A DNA stretch of 64,000 nucleotides from Trichobilharzia szidati (GCA_944472155.2 OX235277.1:29088804-29152803), one strand, 5' to 3'; counted from the first letter of the stretch, positions 33,201 through 37,189 are shown. Numbers and translations are program-made. Notes: generated by a model from the sequence alone, not told the origin.

Positions 33201-34826
33201 AGTGTCAAAGTTTTACACATATATTCATTGGAATTTGACTAATCATGTTTATTAAGACGAAAAATGTATATTAGCCCAGGATTCAAACTCTCCCTCACCT
33301 ATCTGATCTGAAAAATTGTGTAGTGTCATCATCACCCCACGCTATATGAGTCAATTTTAGCCACTGGTACATGGTGAAATCTGTTTCAAGTAACTTATTT
33401 CAAACAAAATGAACTACTGGTCACTAATTCTCACAGGAACTCCACGAAACACCATCCTTAGCCCGTCAATAGCGAGCATCAGATTAATCTCCTAGAGTTG
33501 ATTTGTAGGGAATTAATTTGTTTTTCGAATTGGTCCACGGATTGATATCAGTTAAGGAACCATGTAAAACCAGCACTGGAGTATTGGATAGCTGTTTCGT
33601 CAGTCTAGTTTGGGAATCATTGGTAGTACGCACCCACCACCAGGGTTCAAACCCATGGTCTTCCGGTTACGAAGAGAGCTCGTAGATCGTTCATTCACTG
33701 GGACCCGACTCCTCAATCGCCAGCCCATGAATTCTAATTTCTACCAATTCGTGATTTTACCGCGACTGGCACTAGCCAATGTCATCAGTGGCCCGTATTT
33801 GTCCTCAATCCCGACAGGATACACTCCACTGGTCACGATTTCTCACTAGAACTCCAGGAAACCATGTTTACTCACTGCGGAATGTAGGTACATCCTGATG
33901 ATGGGTCTCAAATGGGACAAAATGCACATCCTGGATTTCACTGATCCGAACTTTTTCAGGGAAATTAGTCGAAATTAACACAACCGAGGTTTATATCTAA
34001 AAGGGTATCTCTTGTTTTAGAAAATTTGTCCAAACATTTGAGTTATGAAATAGGTATCAACATGTTTAATAAACAAAACTGTATGAACTATGATCAAAAT
34101 TTGACCTCAGACTTTCAAAATTAGTCTACTTTTGTTAGGCACTTTAAATAGAATGTACTTTTCATCAGATTACGTTAAACTATATATGCGTAAAGACAGA
34201 ATAAAATGGTGTGTGTGTATGTGGGTGTGGGCAAACTGTTGTAAAACATTTGTTAGCCTGCATCAAGAGATGTCCTTTTAGATATAAACCTCTGTTATGT
34301 TAATTTCGATTAATTTCCCTGAGATTTTACAAATGTAATCTTTTACAAATGAACCTTGATTGTTCAAGATCACCTACATTTTCGAATATTAAGATTTCGG
34401 AGAATTTCGAAAATTCAGATTTCATTACGAATTAACGCGTCGAATAGAGAATTATCGAAAACTAATAAAAGTATTGATCAACTGCTCCCTTCCAGTTTTG
34501 GAACCTTCAGCAATGACCTGAACAAGGAACATTTTTTCGACTGTTATTCATTAGCTTCCTTTATGAATTGAATGTCAGTTGAAAATAAACACTTTTAAAG
34601 AAAAATAAATGTAAACTGACCTTATCTATTGGATCAATTATCGCTCTTCCCATTACTAATGCTTTAACTATGGATAAATTCCCAGACGATGAAGCAAGAT
34701 GCAGTGGAGTACGGTCAAAATTATCGCGTACATTGATATCACACTTTTGATCTTGAATAATTTTATTGACTAAATCAAGACGATTTTGTTTCACTGAAGC
34801 AAACAGTATTTGCTCTATTCTCCTCA
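168..34826 (-). CDS. Ankyrin-repeat protein gene, ANKDD1-like, 8 exons, partial
   Basis: Eight exons on the minus strand splice in one frame into about 314 residues made almost wholly of ankyrin repeats. Seven of the eight have both borders in phase 0 and encode one repeat each. Donors are GTCAGT, GTAAAG, GTAAGT, GTGAGT, GTAGGA, GTGAGT, GTAACT and GTAAGT; every acceptor ends in AG. The N-terminal helix motif, the 35-residue third repeat and the repeat order resemble ANKDD1A/B proteins, scaffold proteins with a C-terminal death domain. That domain, if present, lies beyond the left edge. The start codon is not identified. Alternatives are another multi-ankyrin protein such as a TRPA-type channel, but no transmembrane exon is visible. 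Sure of the gene, moderately sure of the subfamily. Introns of 2.7-7.6 kb are packed with retroelements on both strands. Confidence 0.85.
340..500 (-). repeat. SINE-1-associated spacer repeat
   Basis: Holds the CACTGGTCACGACTTCTCAC-type segment that also lies next to SINE-1 near 11060-11250, 16216-16355, 28230-28350, 33716-33860, 40431-40620 and 63430-63600. Here it abuts the PLE-A 3-prime end rather than a SINE-1 head. Confidence 0.5.
505..2112 (-). mobile_element. PLE-A, Penelope-like retroelement, 5-prime truncated
   Basis: Contains the ORF at 750-2108 plus about 240 bp of 3-prime sequence (505-749). The same 3-prime sequence recurs alone at 36960-37180, which marks it as part of the element. 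It is cut at the 5-prime side inside the reverse transcriptase, exactly where a SINE-1 copy begins. The antisense 3-prime region carries a hammerhead-like motif (see findings). Resembles the published schistosome Perere-10 group, but this was not checked. Confidence 0.85.
750..2108 (-). CDS. PLE reverse transcriptase with GIY-YIG endonuclease (452 codons open)
   Basis: Encodes reverse transcriptase plus GIY-YIG nuclease of a Penelope-like retroelement, which copies its RNA onto nicked chromosomal DNA. Visible motifs: LRPIVS (3-8), SFDVTALYTSI (59-69, first catalytic Asp), GTPMGSPIS (119-127), YVDD (154-157, catalytic Asp pair), FLDV (195-198), then a linker and the GIY-YIG domain (INTIYK 346-351, Cys354 and Cys357, YIGQSGR 361-367, EHK 375-377, EAWY 421-424). 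The frame has no stop over 452 codons, unusual in this decayed neighbourhood. The ATG is not the native start: the N-terminal third of a full PLE protein is missing, so the piece is probably dead. Confidence 0.85.
   Translation of the reverse strand: MYLRPIVSLPGTPTYNLSKELFRKLNYLTESCDHCINSSIQFLEKIKNIQVEDNEIMVSFDVTALYTSISSKLATETMQQLLYSDENIKTQCSTWVELIKLCLTTYFQFNTQIYEQIKGTPMGSPISGLIAEAVMQRLELIALPMIKPKIWIRYVDDTFVIIKRNDLEYTHKLINNIFEDIKFTREEELDNKIPFLDVLIRRTNTGDLETQVYRKSTHTDQILNYTSNNPVTHKRNCVQTLFKRVQTHCSTPELKRMEEKYLQTVFKKNGYPQNFIKKCLKSNQNTNKKPSSKTTRKFILPYMRNISEITARILKPFDIDIAHKPVKSLNSILCKPKDPTEKGDKINTIYKINCMNCNKHYIGQSGRPLRIRIQEHKSAVKRHDIYSLVSMHIDNYGHQFDWDNVEILDRGNTKSAREFLEAWYSNENAINKHVNIDEIYQLIKSKSGDQKV
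2130..2325 (+). mobile_element. SINE-1 copy with hammerhead-like core
   Basis: tRNA-like head with A-box-like TGGTCTACGA and B-box-like GGTTCAAACCC, then the ATGAAGAGTCCC...GATGAAAC hammerhead-like segment, then the family tail GGTTCTCTAA...GATGAAATCC. It abuts the truncated PLE-A. Confidence 0.7.
2326..3439. other. No gene seen; intron with decayed repeats
   Basis: I see no exon, RNA gene or clear element. Bases 2640-2760 faintly resemble a very decayed SINE-1, and 3140-3290 faintly resemble a SINE-L, but neither is firm. Confidence 0.4.
3440..3780 (+). repeat. R1, unclassified dispersed repeat
   Basis: Same sequence family as 15480-15860, 29150-29460 and the split copy at 41440-42200. Hallmarks are ATGACCTTG...CTCAAGGTCAT (an inverted 9-mer about 60 bp apart), then GCGCTGTCAATC-like, a TCTTCTCTTCTTG block and AACAGTAGGCTCGC-like. 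No coding capacity is seen. Confidence 0.6.
3790..4600. other. No gene seen; AT-rich intron
   Basis: Nothing recognised on either strand. No protein-like frame and no repeat shared elsewhere in the window that I could spot. Confidence 0.4.
4610..5700 (+). mobile_element. SR2-like LINE (RTE clade), decayed RT 3-prime half
   Basis: Reading across frames gives the RT thumb and C-terminus of the SR2-like protein: QLYNSEACQAIH, SGIRWTTDI, a poly-Gln tract, and near the end FRFVVEALCSTRN. Many stops and frameshifts are present. It ends in the family 3-prime signature (GAAGCCCTATGTTCC...GGAACAATAATAA) with an AT-rich simple repeat, as RTE elements do. Confidence 0.8.
5860..5958 (-). CDS. Ankyrin gene exon, one 33-residue repeat
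   Basis: 99 bp, phase 0. The acceptor is TTTTGTATTTAG and the donor AAG|GTAACT. The repeat is divergent at its start (NHACPLIECSRKGFHKCIDL) but keeps LLLENNADKE at the second helix and loop. It lies only 75 bp from a hammerhead-bearing SINE at 6032. Confidence 0.88.
6032..6223 (-). mobile_element. Smalpha-like SINE with hammerhead core
   Basis: On the minus strand: a tRNA-like head (CGTGGCTAAAGCGGTCTGG, then GGTTCGAGTCA), followed by the hammerhead region CTGACGAG, a CCCC/GGGG stem and GAAATGC, then ATTCCACTGCTAG. It keeps C3 of the catalytic core (CTGACGA at 6090-6084) and GAAA (6069-6066), but helix I is mismatched. Known family: Smalpha, whose hammerhead activity is established. Confidence 0.75.
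6263..6310 (+). repeat. Smalpha-like SINE 3-prime fragment
   Basis: GGACGAAATGCG...ATTCCACTACTAGTCAC is the 3-prime half of the hammerhead region and tail, here in plus orientation, facing the copy at 6032-6223. Confidence 0.5.
6566..6850 (+). repeat. LTR-like repeat, family 2, copy 1
   Basis: Begins TGTGGCGAATGC and shares about 280 bp with 42478-42762 (ACCAGTAGTATATA, GTTCATCGG, GGAACRCAAAGAAACRCAATATGAA). The TG start and TTACA-like end of the second copy suggest a solo LTR, but no convincing target duplication is found here. Confidence 0.5.
6890..7850 (+). mobile_element. PLE, decayed RT core plus GIY-YIG end
   Basis: RT palm with FYCRYVDDTFIL (YVDD near 7050-7075) and FLDVLL, then after a decayed stretch the GIY-YIG half (MCIYKFNCSCRDSYMGRTAR), ILAHLVDNG and the C-terminal ETVTINIFQPNLCVQK. 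Stops and frameshifts throughout, and a gap between RT and nuclease. Confidence 0.8.
8285..9320 (-). mobile_element. SR2-like LINE, decayed RT 3-prime half
   Basis: Antisense reading gives LKDLHFLDGLYLMTHKL (the FADD position is lost), then the nuclear-RT tail. The 3-prime end at about 8290-8340 matches the SR2 terminal segment. Heavily mutated. Confidence 0.7.
9640..10070 (+). mobile_element. PLE 3-prime end fragment
   Basis: The extreme C-terminus of a PLE protein (VICAFRKKQLSVFLCPGN) is followed by a 3-prime segment ATGGTACCATTTTATTCTGC that recurs at about 36010-36060 and 44040-44090. Only the end of the element remains. Confidence 0.5.
10430..10770 (+). mobile_element. PLE GIY-YIG fragment
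   Basis: Translates to FIYQFTCSCGTKYIDCTQHQ then a decayed nuclease segment ending LDTGHLRM. The C-x-C ... KYI pattern fits the PLE GIY-YIG start. No RT part upstream. Confidence 0.6.
10885..11255 (-). mobile_element. SINE-1 copy plus its spacer repeat
   Basis: Reverse-oriented SINE-1: tail GATATCAGTTAG, CTGGACTGCTAG, then the hammerhead-like segment and tRNA-like head (GAGTTTCGAACTCAG; CGTAGATCATTTAG), followed by the spacer (ACTGGTCACGACTTCCCACT). Same arrangement as 33530-33860 and 40290-40620. Confidence 0.65.
11565..11780 (-). repeat. Inverted partial copy of PLE-D 3-prime sequence
   Basis: TCTCTTTTCGGCGAATTCA, TATGGTTTTCCTGGATATG and GTACATTAAATTTGTCAAAC match, inverted, the outer end of 11785-12290, and match 52230-52400 in direct orientation. 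With 12070-12290 it forms a hairpin of about 200-bp arms. Confidence 0.65.
11785..12290 (+). mobile_element. PLE-D 3-prime end
   Basis: Starts with the last residues of a PLE protein (KIIQPLLLS homologue) and runs through about 400 bp of 3-prime sequence. The whole block is the reverse complement of 52210-52690, where the same protein end is longer, so both are ends of one PLE family. Confidence 0.7.
12543..13323. mobile_element. PLE-B foldback: two inverted terminal repeats only
   Basis: Arms of about 275 bp (12543-12820 and 13048-13323) are inverted and nearly identical; the 230-bp centre has a GT-rich run. The same arms flank a GIY-YIG remnant at 24935-26350, so this is a PLE reduced to its terminal repeats. 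Each arm carries a hammerhead core reading outward (13221-13266 plus; 12600-12645 minus). It lies in the intron 280 bp from an ankyrin exon. Confidence 0.75.
13221..13266 (+). ncRNA. Hammerhead-like ribozyme motif in PLE-B arm
   Basis: CTGAAGA (13225-13231), helix II GTTCGG/CCGAAC (13233-13238 with 13248-13253), GAAA (13254-13257), then CGTTGGAA. Helix I is TTCC with GGAA. Helix III is nearly absent (A-CG-U), as in minimal hammerheads described for PLEs. The mirror copy on the minus strand has one change in helix II. Activity is inferred, not shown. Confidence 0.6.
13605..13709 (-). CDS. Ankyrin gene exon, one 35-residue repeat
   Basis: 105 bp, phase 0. The acceptor is ATTTCTCTAG and the donor TCT|GTGAGT. 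It encodes the most canonical repeat of the set: ETTPLHLACENNQKECVRIL, followed by LEHGAQPDI. It lies 280 bp from the foldback PLE at 12543-13323. Confidence 0.92.
14040..14355 (-). mobile_element. PLE GIY-YIG C-terminal fragment
   Basis: Reads NYIGRTIR, then (after a frameshift) ILSHLVDTEHRIDVNHAFRV, IYRIPKN and the family end PNLCIQKKLVQTLSLPW. It abuts an SR2 fragment at about 14360 in the same orientation. Confidence 0.75.
14362..15440 (-). mobile_element. SR2-like LINE, 5-prime half with internal deletions
   Basis: The minus strand opens with the apurinic endonuclease start (ARIRMGMWNVRTMYETQKTSQ), skips most of the endonuclease, and continues through linker pieces (MVKRGRSWL) to the RT entry motif LKSGKTAGPNEIS at about 14365-14420, where PLE sequence takes over. 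A 5-prime untranslated part precedes it. Broken by deletions and stops. Confidence 0.75.
15480..15860 (+). repeat. R1 repeat, copy 2
   Basis: Longest R1 copy. ATGACCTTGAAATCC, CTCAAGGTCATCG, AAGCGCTGTCAATC, TCTTCTCTTCTTGTTG and AACAGTAGGCTCGCGG line up with the copies at 3440, 29150 and 41440. It directly follows the SR2 5-prime end. Confidence 0.6.
16030..16560. mobile_element. SINE-1 inverted pair with spacer (foldback)
   Basis: Minus-oriented SINE-1 (16030-16215), spacer (16216-16355), plus-oriented SINE-1 (16356-16560). Heads face each other; tails (CATGATGAAATC, GAGAACCA) face outward. The hammerhead-like segments on both arms are decayed. Confidence 0.65.
16713..16814 (-). CDS. Ankyrin gene exon, one 34-residue repeat
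   Basis: 102 bp, phase 0. The acceptor is GTGTTTTTCAG and the donor ATG|GTAGGA. The repeat reads HARNALHLASKNGHIETLECLL and ends KLREKIDEM. The conserved T of TPLH is replaced by N-A, but the helix pattern is intact. Confidence 0.9.
16945..17165 (+). mobile_element. SINE-L copy
   Basis: Head GTGGTGCAGTGGTAGAATG (A box), B-box region GAGTTTGACTCCCGG, body GGGTTGGGCATGAGCC and tail ACTTGAAGCCATCGG resembling the SR2 end. Likely moved by SR2 machinery. Confidence 0.65.
17290..18370. other. Unrecognised GC-richer block
   Basis: About 1 kb of unusually balanced base composition with phrases such as ATGCCGGATGGCCTTCCAGC, unlike its AT-rich neighbours. Frames of 60-108 codons exist on both strands but none has a domain I recognise. 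Could be a repeat family, a DNA transposon remnant or part of an unrecognised gene. Confidence 0.3.
18380..19235 (+). mobile_element. SR2-like LINE, decayed 3-prime half
   Basis: Frames read FMXAGTFQLQAAQMW (TYLGS region), KILQTFINSYLL and ISQRICRWKWRXIGCTLRG, matching the SR2 C-terminal LQTFINR...KKWRWIGHTLR. Stops are frequent. Confidence 0.65.
19240..19800. other. No gene seen; intron
   Basis: Nothing recognised between the SR2 fragment and the ankyrin exon at 19812. Confidence 0.4.
19812..19910 (-). CDS. Ankyrin gene exon, one 33-residue repeat
   Basis: 99 bp, phase 0. The acceptor TTTTTCTTCAG and donor ATG|GTGAGT are both strong. The repeat begins NGMTPFLIAASKGNL and ends in a basic stretch (IKRKCNILKKNM). 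It is flanked by unique-looking intron sequence for about 100 bp on both sides. Confidence 0.9.
19930..20525. other. No gene seen; intron
   Basis: AT-rich, no element or exon recognised. Confidence 0.4.
20530..20690 (+). mobile_element. SINE-1, decayed copy
   Basis: CCCAGTGGCTCATCGGTAAA, CTAGCTCACGTTTG, then AAAATAGGACAAAGCAGCTG and GATGGTTTTCAATAGTT follow the SINE-1 order with many changes. Confidence 0.45.
21035..22300 (-). mobile_element. SR2-like LINE, decayed RT
   Basis: Antisense frames give RQGCLLSPMIFLILVDWIMH, LHFSNDLYLMSHI (FADD to FSND), a poly-Gln tract, SLWKSPAFSVEDKIRIFNRL and the 3-prime end at 21040-21080. The catalytic Asp pair is altered. Confidence 0.8.
22690..23440 (-). 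mobile_element. PLE RT fragment
   Basis: Antisense reading: FQFDITLYRQIDGVAMSSLL, LADIFMSNIEKRKL, a YVTDD variant with one extra residue, DTFVVCNNES, FHFLDIAMQC and WNGQYLDFNSF. This is the PLE palm and following region. Both ends are lost. Confidence 0.75.
23445..23790 (+). repeat. PLE 3-prime untranslated segment
   Basis: Shares order and wording with 35620-35960 (TTCTTTGGCTTTAA, GTAACTC, TTTGTTTACACTTGAACT-like, AAGTTTGGAACCACC), which there follows a PLE protein end. Here it is oriented opposite to the RT fragment it touches. Confidence 0.5.
23790..24210. repeat. PLE-E terminal repeats in inverted orientation, no coding core
   Basis: Arms of about 100 bp: TTAGATATATCACACAGTGA...ATTTACTGGATGA...TTTCGAACA at left, and its inverse at 24110-24200. 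Same arms flank the PLE-E coding remnant at 32575-33190. A 200-bp unique-looking centre remains. Confidence 0.6.
24284..24388 (-). CDS. Ankyrin gene exon, one 35-residue repeat
   Basis: 105 bp, phase 0. A long pyrimidine tract (about 24410-24460) precedes the first AG, giving the CAG|CAA acceptor; an AG three bases later (CAAG|GT) is less likely. The donor is AAT|GTAAGT. The encoded repeat starts QGFTIMHFIAESN and has a two-residue longer loop before the next repeat. The canonical TPLH is altered to TIMH. It lies 7.4 kb from the upstream exon across a PLE, two LINE/SINE clusters and a solo LTR. Confidence 0.85.
24575..24925. mobile_element. SINE-1 inverted pair
   Basis: A minus copy (24575-24785) with a readable head (CGAGCTCGTAGACCATTAAG) and hammerhead-like segment faces a plus 3-prime half copy (24800-24925). 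The pair sits beside PLE-B. Confidence 0.65.
24935..26350 (-). mobile_element. PLE-B with GIY-YIG remnant and inverted terminal repeats
   Basis: Left arm 24935-25150 and right arm 25860-25975 plus 26240-26350 are inverted copies of the PLE-B repeats. Between them the minus strand reads CVHQITCGDCDTVYVAGTSR (GIY-YIG start) and AALHSIETGHKTE, the nuclease of a different PLE lineage from PLE-A. A Smalpha-like SINE interrupts the right arm. Hammerhead segments are decayed. Confidence 0.7.
25978..26215 (-). mobile_element. Smalpha-like SINE inserted in PLE-B arm
   Basis: Minus: head (GTGGCCCAAGTGGTCTAGTGG-like, GGTTTGAGCC), hammerhead with ATGACGAGTCCC, a stem, GACGAAA and TGGATTCC. The first core base C3 is A here. 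The SINE splits the right terminal repeat of PLE-B, so it is younger than the PLE. Confidence 0.7.
26925..27690 (-). mobile_element. SR2-like LINE, decayed 3-prime half
   Basis: The plus strand carries the antisense SR2 end (CCTTGAGTTCACAGGGGAAT...GCTTCAGCAACAC), GTATGCTTAATCCATC and the linker GTGATTGGTGCTG near 27620. All frames are broken. Confidence 0.7.
27700..28225. other. No gene seen; intron
   Basis: AT-rich. Nothing recognised. Confidence 0.4.
28230..28560 (+). mobile_element. Spacer repeat plus SINE-1 copy
   Basis: Spacer (28230-28350: GGGTTCTAGTAGGAAGC-like to GAACTGGCCATTGGATC), then SINE-1 with a clear head (AAATGGTCTACGAGG; GGGTTCGAACTCC), GTACTGATGAAGAG and GGGACGAAACAAC, and the tail. 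One of the better SINE-1 copies. Confidence 0.7.
28715..28945 (+). mobile_element. SINE-L copy with SR2-like tail
   Basis: Head decayed (AGTGGTAGACTCC), body AGAAAGTTGGGCATCAGG, tail GTGAAGCCCTATTGTCCACT...AAAGGAATAATAATC, which matches the SR2 3-prime end. Confidence 0.65.
29150..29460 (+). repeat. R1 repeat, copy 3
   Basis: Aligns with 15480-15860: GGAATCCTATCGGAGG, CTCAAGGTCATCTAAAGC, GCAAGCGCTGTCAATCG, TCTTCTCTTCTTGTTG, AACAGTAGGCTCGCAA, AACTACCAAGTGTGTTAA. Confidence 0.6.
29650..30115. mobile_element. SINE-1 inverted pair with decayed spacer
   Basis: Minus part 29650-29830 (CTGACATCAGTTAGAG, GAGAGTACTGGACAGCC) and plus part 29945-30115 (AACCTGTAGGCCGTGCGTTC, GTACTGATGAAGAGTCGC, TTTCCAGTACC). 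Confidence 0.55.
30120..30560. other. No gene seen; very AT-rich intron
   Basis: Nothing recognised. Confidence 0.4.
30565..30960 (+). mobile_element. PLE RT fragment
   Basis: Reads LIDGVSMGSLL-like (TTGATGGTGTTTCTATGGGA), then KDNCLPFLDILLASEVNRIS. These are the PLE palm GxxMGSPL motif and FLDxL region; the YVDD segment between them is deleted. Confidence 0.65.
31037..31362 (+). mobile_element. Solo LTR, copy 1
   Basis: 326 bp beginning TGTGGTGAGAGC and ending GTCGTTACA, flanked by the perfect 4-bp duplication GTAC (31033-31036 and 31363-31366). A TATA-like CTATAAATATC and AATAAAG lie near the 3-prime end, as in a promoter/polyadenylation LTR. Homologous to 55827-56174 and 62755-63099. Probably a Gypsy-class element; whether it is Boudicca or a relative was not checked. 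Confidence 0.85.
31817..31915 (-). CDS. Ankyrin gene exon, one 33-residue repeat
   Basis: Exactly 99 bp, phase 0 at both ends. The acceptor is a T-run followed by TTTTTTAG; the donor is AAG|GTAAAG. It encodes a textbook repeat: FGITPLFWAVYNNH at the turn and first helix, then VVHYLLDAGAKHN. Residue F follows directly on DPIDK of the preceding exon, giving the usual inter-repeat DxFG-type junction. Confidence 0.9.
31920..32570. other. No gene seen; intron
   Basis: AT-rich intron. A short CAATCAATCAATCAACC run and a few CCTAA-like words near 32240-32290 are all that stands out. Confidence 0.4.
32575..33190 (-). mobile_element. PLE-E: GIY-YIG remnant between inverted terminal repeats
   Basis: Minus ORF 32745-33107 reads RLRNKAGIKMAFKPTNS, LCRLKDPVEP, LVYLIPCNDCQVKYIGQSSR and LAEHKNLAKS: the PLE linker and GIY-YIG domain, related to PLE-A. 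Terminal repeats of about 80 bp (32575-32655 and 33095-33175) are inverted. The RT is absent. Confidence 0.75.
33405..33860 (-). mobile_element. SINE-1 copy with spacer repeat
   Basis: Minus SINE-1 (33530-33715) followed by the spacer (CACTGGTCACGATTTCTCAC). A short spacer fragment precedes it at 33405-33500. Confidence 0.6.
33870..33945 (+). repeat. Smalpha-like SINE fragment with hammerhead region
   Basis: GGTACATCCTGATGATGGG, CAAATGGGACAAAATGC and CATCCTGGATTTCAC. CTGATGA is present but GAAA has become AAAA. Confidence 0.6.
33950..34345. mobile_element. PLE-B terminal-repeat remnant
   Basis: The left arm is nearly complete (33950-34150), the right arm only a short piece (34258-34345: ATAAACCTCTGTTATGTTAA), in inverted orientation. 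The hammerhead segment is decayed. Confidence 0.6.
34621..34826 (-). CDS. Ankyrin gene, most 5-prime exon seen
   Basis: About 68 residues. It opens with a helical segment (RRIEQILFASVKQNRLDLV), followed by a first repeat with the TPLHLASSSGNL signature and the end IIDPIDK. The donor AAG|GTCAGT at 34620 leaves phase 0, matching the next exon. The acceptor is most likely the TAG ending at 34827, after a pyrimidine-rich stretch; the exon then begins with TG, so the upstream exon must supply one base. An A there would make a split ATG, but this is conjecture. The reading frame stays open upstream to about 34899 without an in-frame ATG. Confidence 0.85.
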
Positions 34827-34899
34827 CTATGCCGGTGGAGTAGAAACATAAACAGGTAAATATATAAAATGAAAAATACCGAGTACAAATAATAATTTT

Positions 34900-35060
34900 T
34901 CAAAATTAAGAAAATCACTCGTTCAAAGTGCTCACTAACGAGCACTCAGTCAATATTGTACCAATGGCCATGAAGTCGAGTGGAGAACGTATCACCGTTC
35001 ATACAGACACCTCTGATTGCGACCTATATTCAGTAGGTAGGATGAAAATATAGGGAATAT
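34900..35060. other. No first exon or promoter seen
   Basis: Upstream of the first recognised ankyrin exon I find no ATG exon in frame and no promoter signal I would defend. Confidence 0.3.
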
Positions 35061-35069
35061 TTGGATTCC

Positions 35070-35255
35070 AAGTGGAGCATAGGACTTCAACAGCACGTCC
35101 CCATTATATTCTCTTGTCTACAGTCCTCTCTACCTGTCTCCACAATTGTCCATAATCTCTCACCTCCTTCTCACACGACTTCCCCACCTCCACAACCCTC
35201 AAACTTAAGTCAAACTCATCGTTTCCCAGTCGGGTTCCACTCAACGGTCTGTTTA
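35070..35255 (-). mobile_element. SR2-like LINE 3-prime end
   Basis: Antisense SR2 terminus: GACTTCAACAGCACGTCCCC, CCATAATCTCTCACCTCC, CAGTCGGGTTCCACTC. Joined to a PLE in the other orientation at about 35260. Confidence 0.65.
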
Positions 35256-35269
35256 ATTTTTCAATTTAA

Positions 35270-36075
35270 CATTTATCTGATGTCATGCGGGGAAGAGATC
35301 AGCTTTCTTCATGACCTTGACGAGTATACATTTAAACAATTATGTTGGGAAAACAAACAGAAGGGCACATCTCAGATTTTCTGAACACGTACCGAAAAGC
35401 CTACATTTGAAGAGAACAAATGCATACAATACTGCCATTGCCACGCATCTTGTTGCTACGGGTCATGAGGTTGACATCATGAAATCCTTTCAAGTTATCA
35501 ATAGACAGTATAGTTGAATTCTCCTCACGTTCGCCATAGCGATCGCTGTCAAATGCCAGAAATCGGATTTATATGTTCAGAAGTGAGTAGTTGTCAGTCT
35601 TTTCTTTCCCTAGTGACTTGATGTCCTTACACTCTCTTTTCTATGACTACGTGTTCTTTGGCTTTAATATCTGCCCTCTTCGCTCTAGTATAACTTTGCT
35701 TATCTGTTGTTTCTATGACTTGAGTTGAAATGACCATATCATAACTCATTTTATTAGCTACTCAGCATCTTAATTAACTCTTGCCTTTATTACGTAACTC
35801 TTTCCACTGGATCCAAACATTGACTTTCGTTGAAAATTGAACTTTCTGTCTATAAGCTGTATAGGTATAATTTCCAAAAACTGTTTGTCAAGTTTGGAGT
35901 CTCCTGTCTGCTGGCATTATGCAACATTTGCAAGTAAATTAACATTTTTCTGTGCATAAATTTAATTCACAAATCTAGTCTGTACGCGTCTGATAAGAAG
36001 CTGATGAAATGAGCCATGGTACTATCTTATTCTGCATTAGCTGTTGTATTTGCTTTATTAAAATATAGATTTATT
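35270..36075 (+). mobile_element. PLE GIY-YIG end with 3-prime sequence
   Basis: GIY-YIG piece with a frameshift: CGEEIS.., NYVGKTNRRAHLRFSEHV, HLVATGHEVDIMKSFQVI; then the C-terminal KCQKSDLYVQK and about 400 bp of 3-prime sequence also found at 23445-23790, closing with the ATGGTACTATCTTATTCTGC segment. Confidence 0.7.
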
Positions 36076-36084
36076 TTATTTTGG

Positions 36085-36285
36085 GTTGGTAGTTATTAGC
36101 AGTGGAATCCAAGATGAGCACTTCTTCCTATTCGGGTCTCATCATCTGGATGTAACTGCATCCCCAGCCGAGTCACAGTGTTCCGTCCTACTGAGACGCA
36201 AACCCTACACCCATCGTTTCAAATGTCAAAGCATCATTCACGATGACCAGTCGAGCTACGACAGTCACCTCTTACGTATTGGGCA
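36085..36285 (-). mobile_element. Smalpha-like SINE copy
   Basis: Minus: decayed head, hammerhead segment CATCCAGATGATGAGACCC, AATAGGAAGAAGTGC, TTGGATTCCACTG. C3 is A and GAAA has become GAAG. Confidence 0.65.
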
Positions 36286-36449
36286 TCAGTTATTATTCGT
36301 CTGTAGGTCACCAGAGATAGAGCATTTCTGCCCAGCATAATCAATAACCAACAGGAATGGTAGATTAAAGTTGTTTGATTGATAGTGGCTAGCTGGTGAA
36401 TTTAAGACATACTTTCCGTCCTGTTAGATATGCTACAGATCGATACACC

Positions 36450-36780
36450 TGAATAGCTCGGTGGTAACGTCTCTAACTGCAGGCACCACTGGGTGACACG
36501 GGTTCGAATCTCAGAGGGGACATGAGTTCTTTCAAGGTTGCAGATATGCCTTGTTGATGAGTCCCAACTAGCACGAAACCCAGGTCAAGTCAAGGCTTCC
36601 TGTGGTCGATCGCCCCCAACCACCTAATACCAACAATTCACAGTGCACCGTAATGGCAAGCCAGCTAGCATGGTGGCCACATTGCAAACCTGACTGATAG
36701 AATTCAATCTGCACCAAAGATAGGACTAGACGCATTACACTAGTTACTGACTAGTGTCCCATAAACAAAATAGACATTTC
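36450..36780 (+). mobile_element. SINE-3 copy
   Basis: Head GAATAGCTCGGTGGTAACG (A box), GGGTTCGAATCTCAG (B box), hammerhead region (GCCTTGTTGATGAGTC...CTAGCACGAAACCC), tail CAACAATTCACAGTGCACC and ACTGACTAGTGT. C3 is T in this copy. Confidence 0.75.
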
Positions 36781-36959
36781 TATGTTCCACGGATTACTGT
36801 GAAACATTGAATGAGGTGATCTGTCTCACAATCTGATTTGTTTATTTTTACTTGCACTGGGAATATCCATGTGAACAGATTACGTCAGCCAGAATGTTGA
36901 ACATATCAGATCATTATTATGTGGTTTATCTAAATATTTTTAAATGACAATAAAATCTG

Positions 36960-37185
36960 CACTTAGCTAAGTCAGACATTGAAATAATAGAGAAGATTTG
37001 CAGCTCAGCTGGTTGGTTTAAGTTACATCCTTCTGGACAATATCTTCAGCGCAATATTTAGCATAAAGTGAACTGATTAAAATTTTCCATGAGTGATAGA
37101 ATTGCGTCTCCCGGTAGCCATCTTTATATCTGTGTTGATCATTTTTTATTGACTTGGATTTTAAACTTTCTCGTCACATTAGATA
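36960..37185 (-). repeat. PLE-A 3-prime fragment
   Basis: Matches 520-770 in order (GAAATAATAGAGAAGATTTG, CCTTCTGGACAA...TCTTCAG, GAGTGATAGAATTGCGTCTC). Shows that the 3-prime sequence belongs to the element and can persist alone. Confidence 0.65.
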
Positions 37186-37189
37186 TTTT

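Noticed and set aside
168..34826. TRPA1 channel as identity of the ankyrin gene
   Set aside because: No transmembrane or pore exon is visible and the N-terminal helix plus repeat spacing resemble ANKDD1 better; not excluded, since the 3-prime end is outside the window.
35311..35517. 68-codon frame as a host gene
   Set aside because: Its content (NRRAHLRFSEH, HLVATGHEVDI) is the GIY-YIG end of a PLE.
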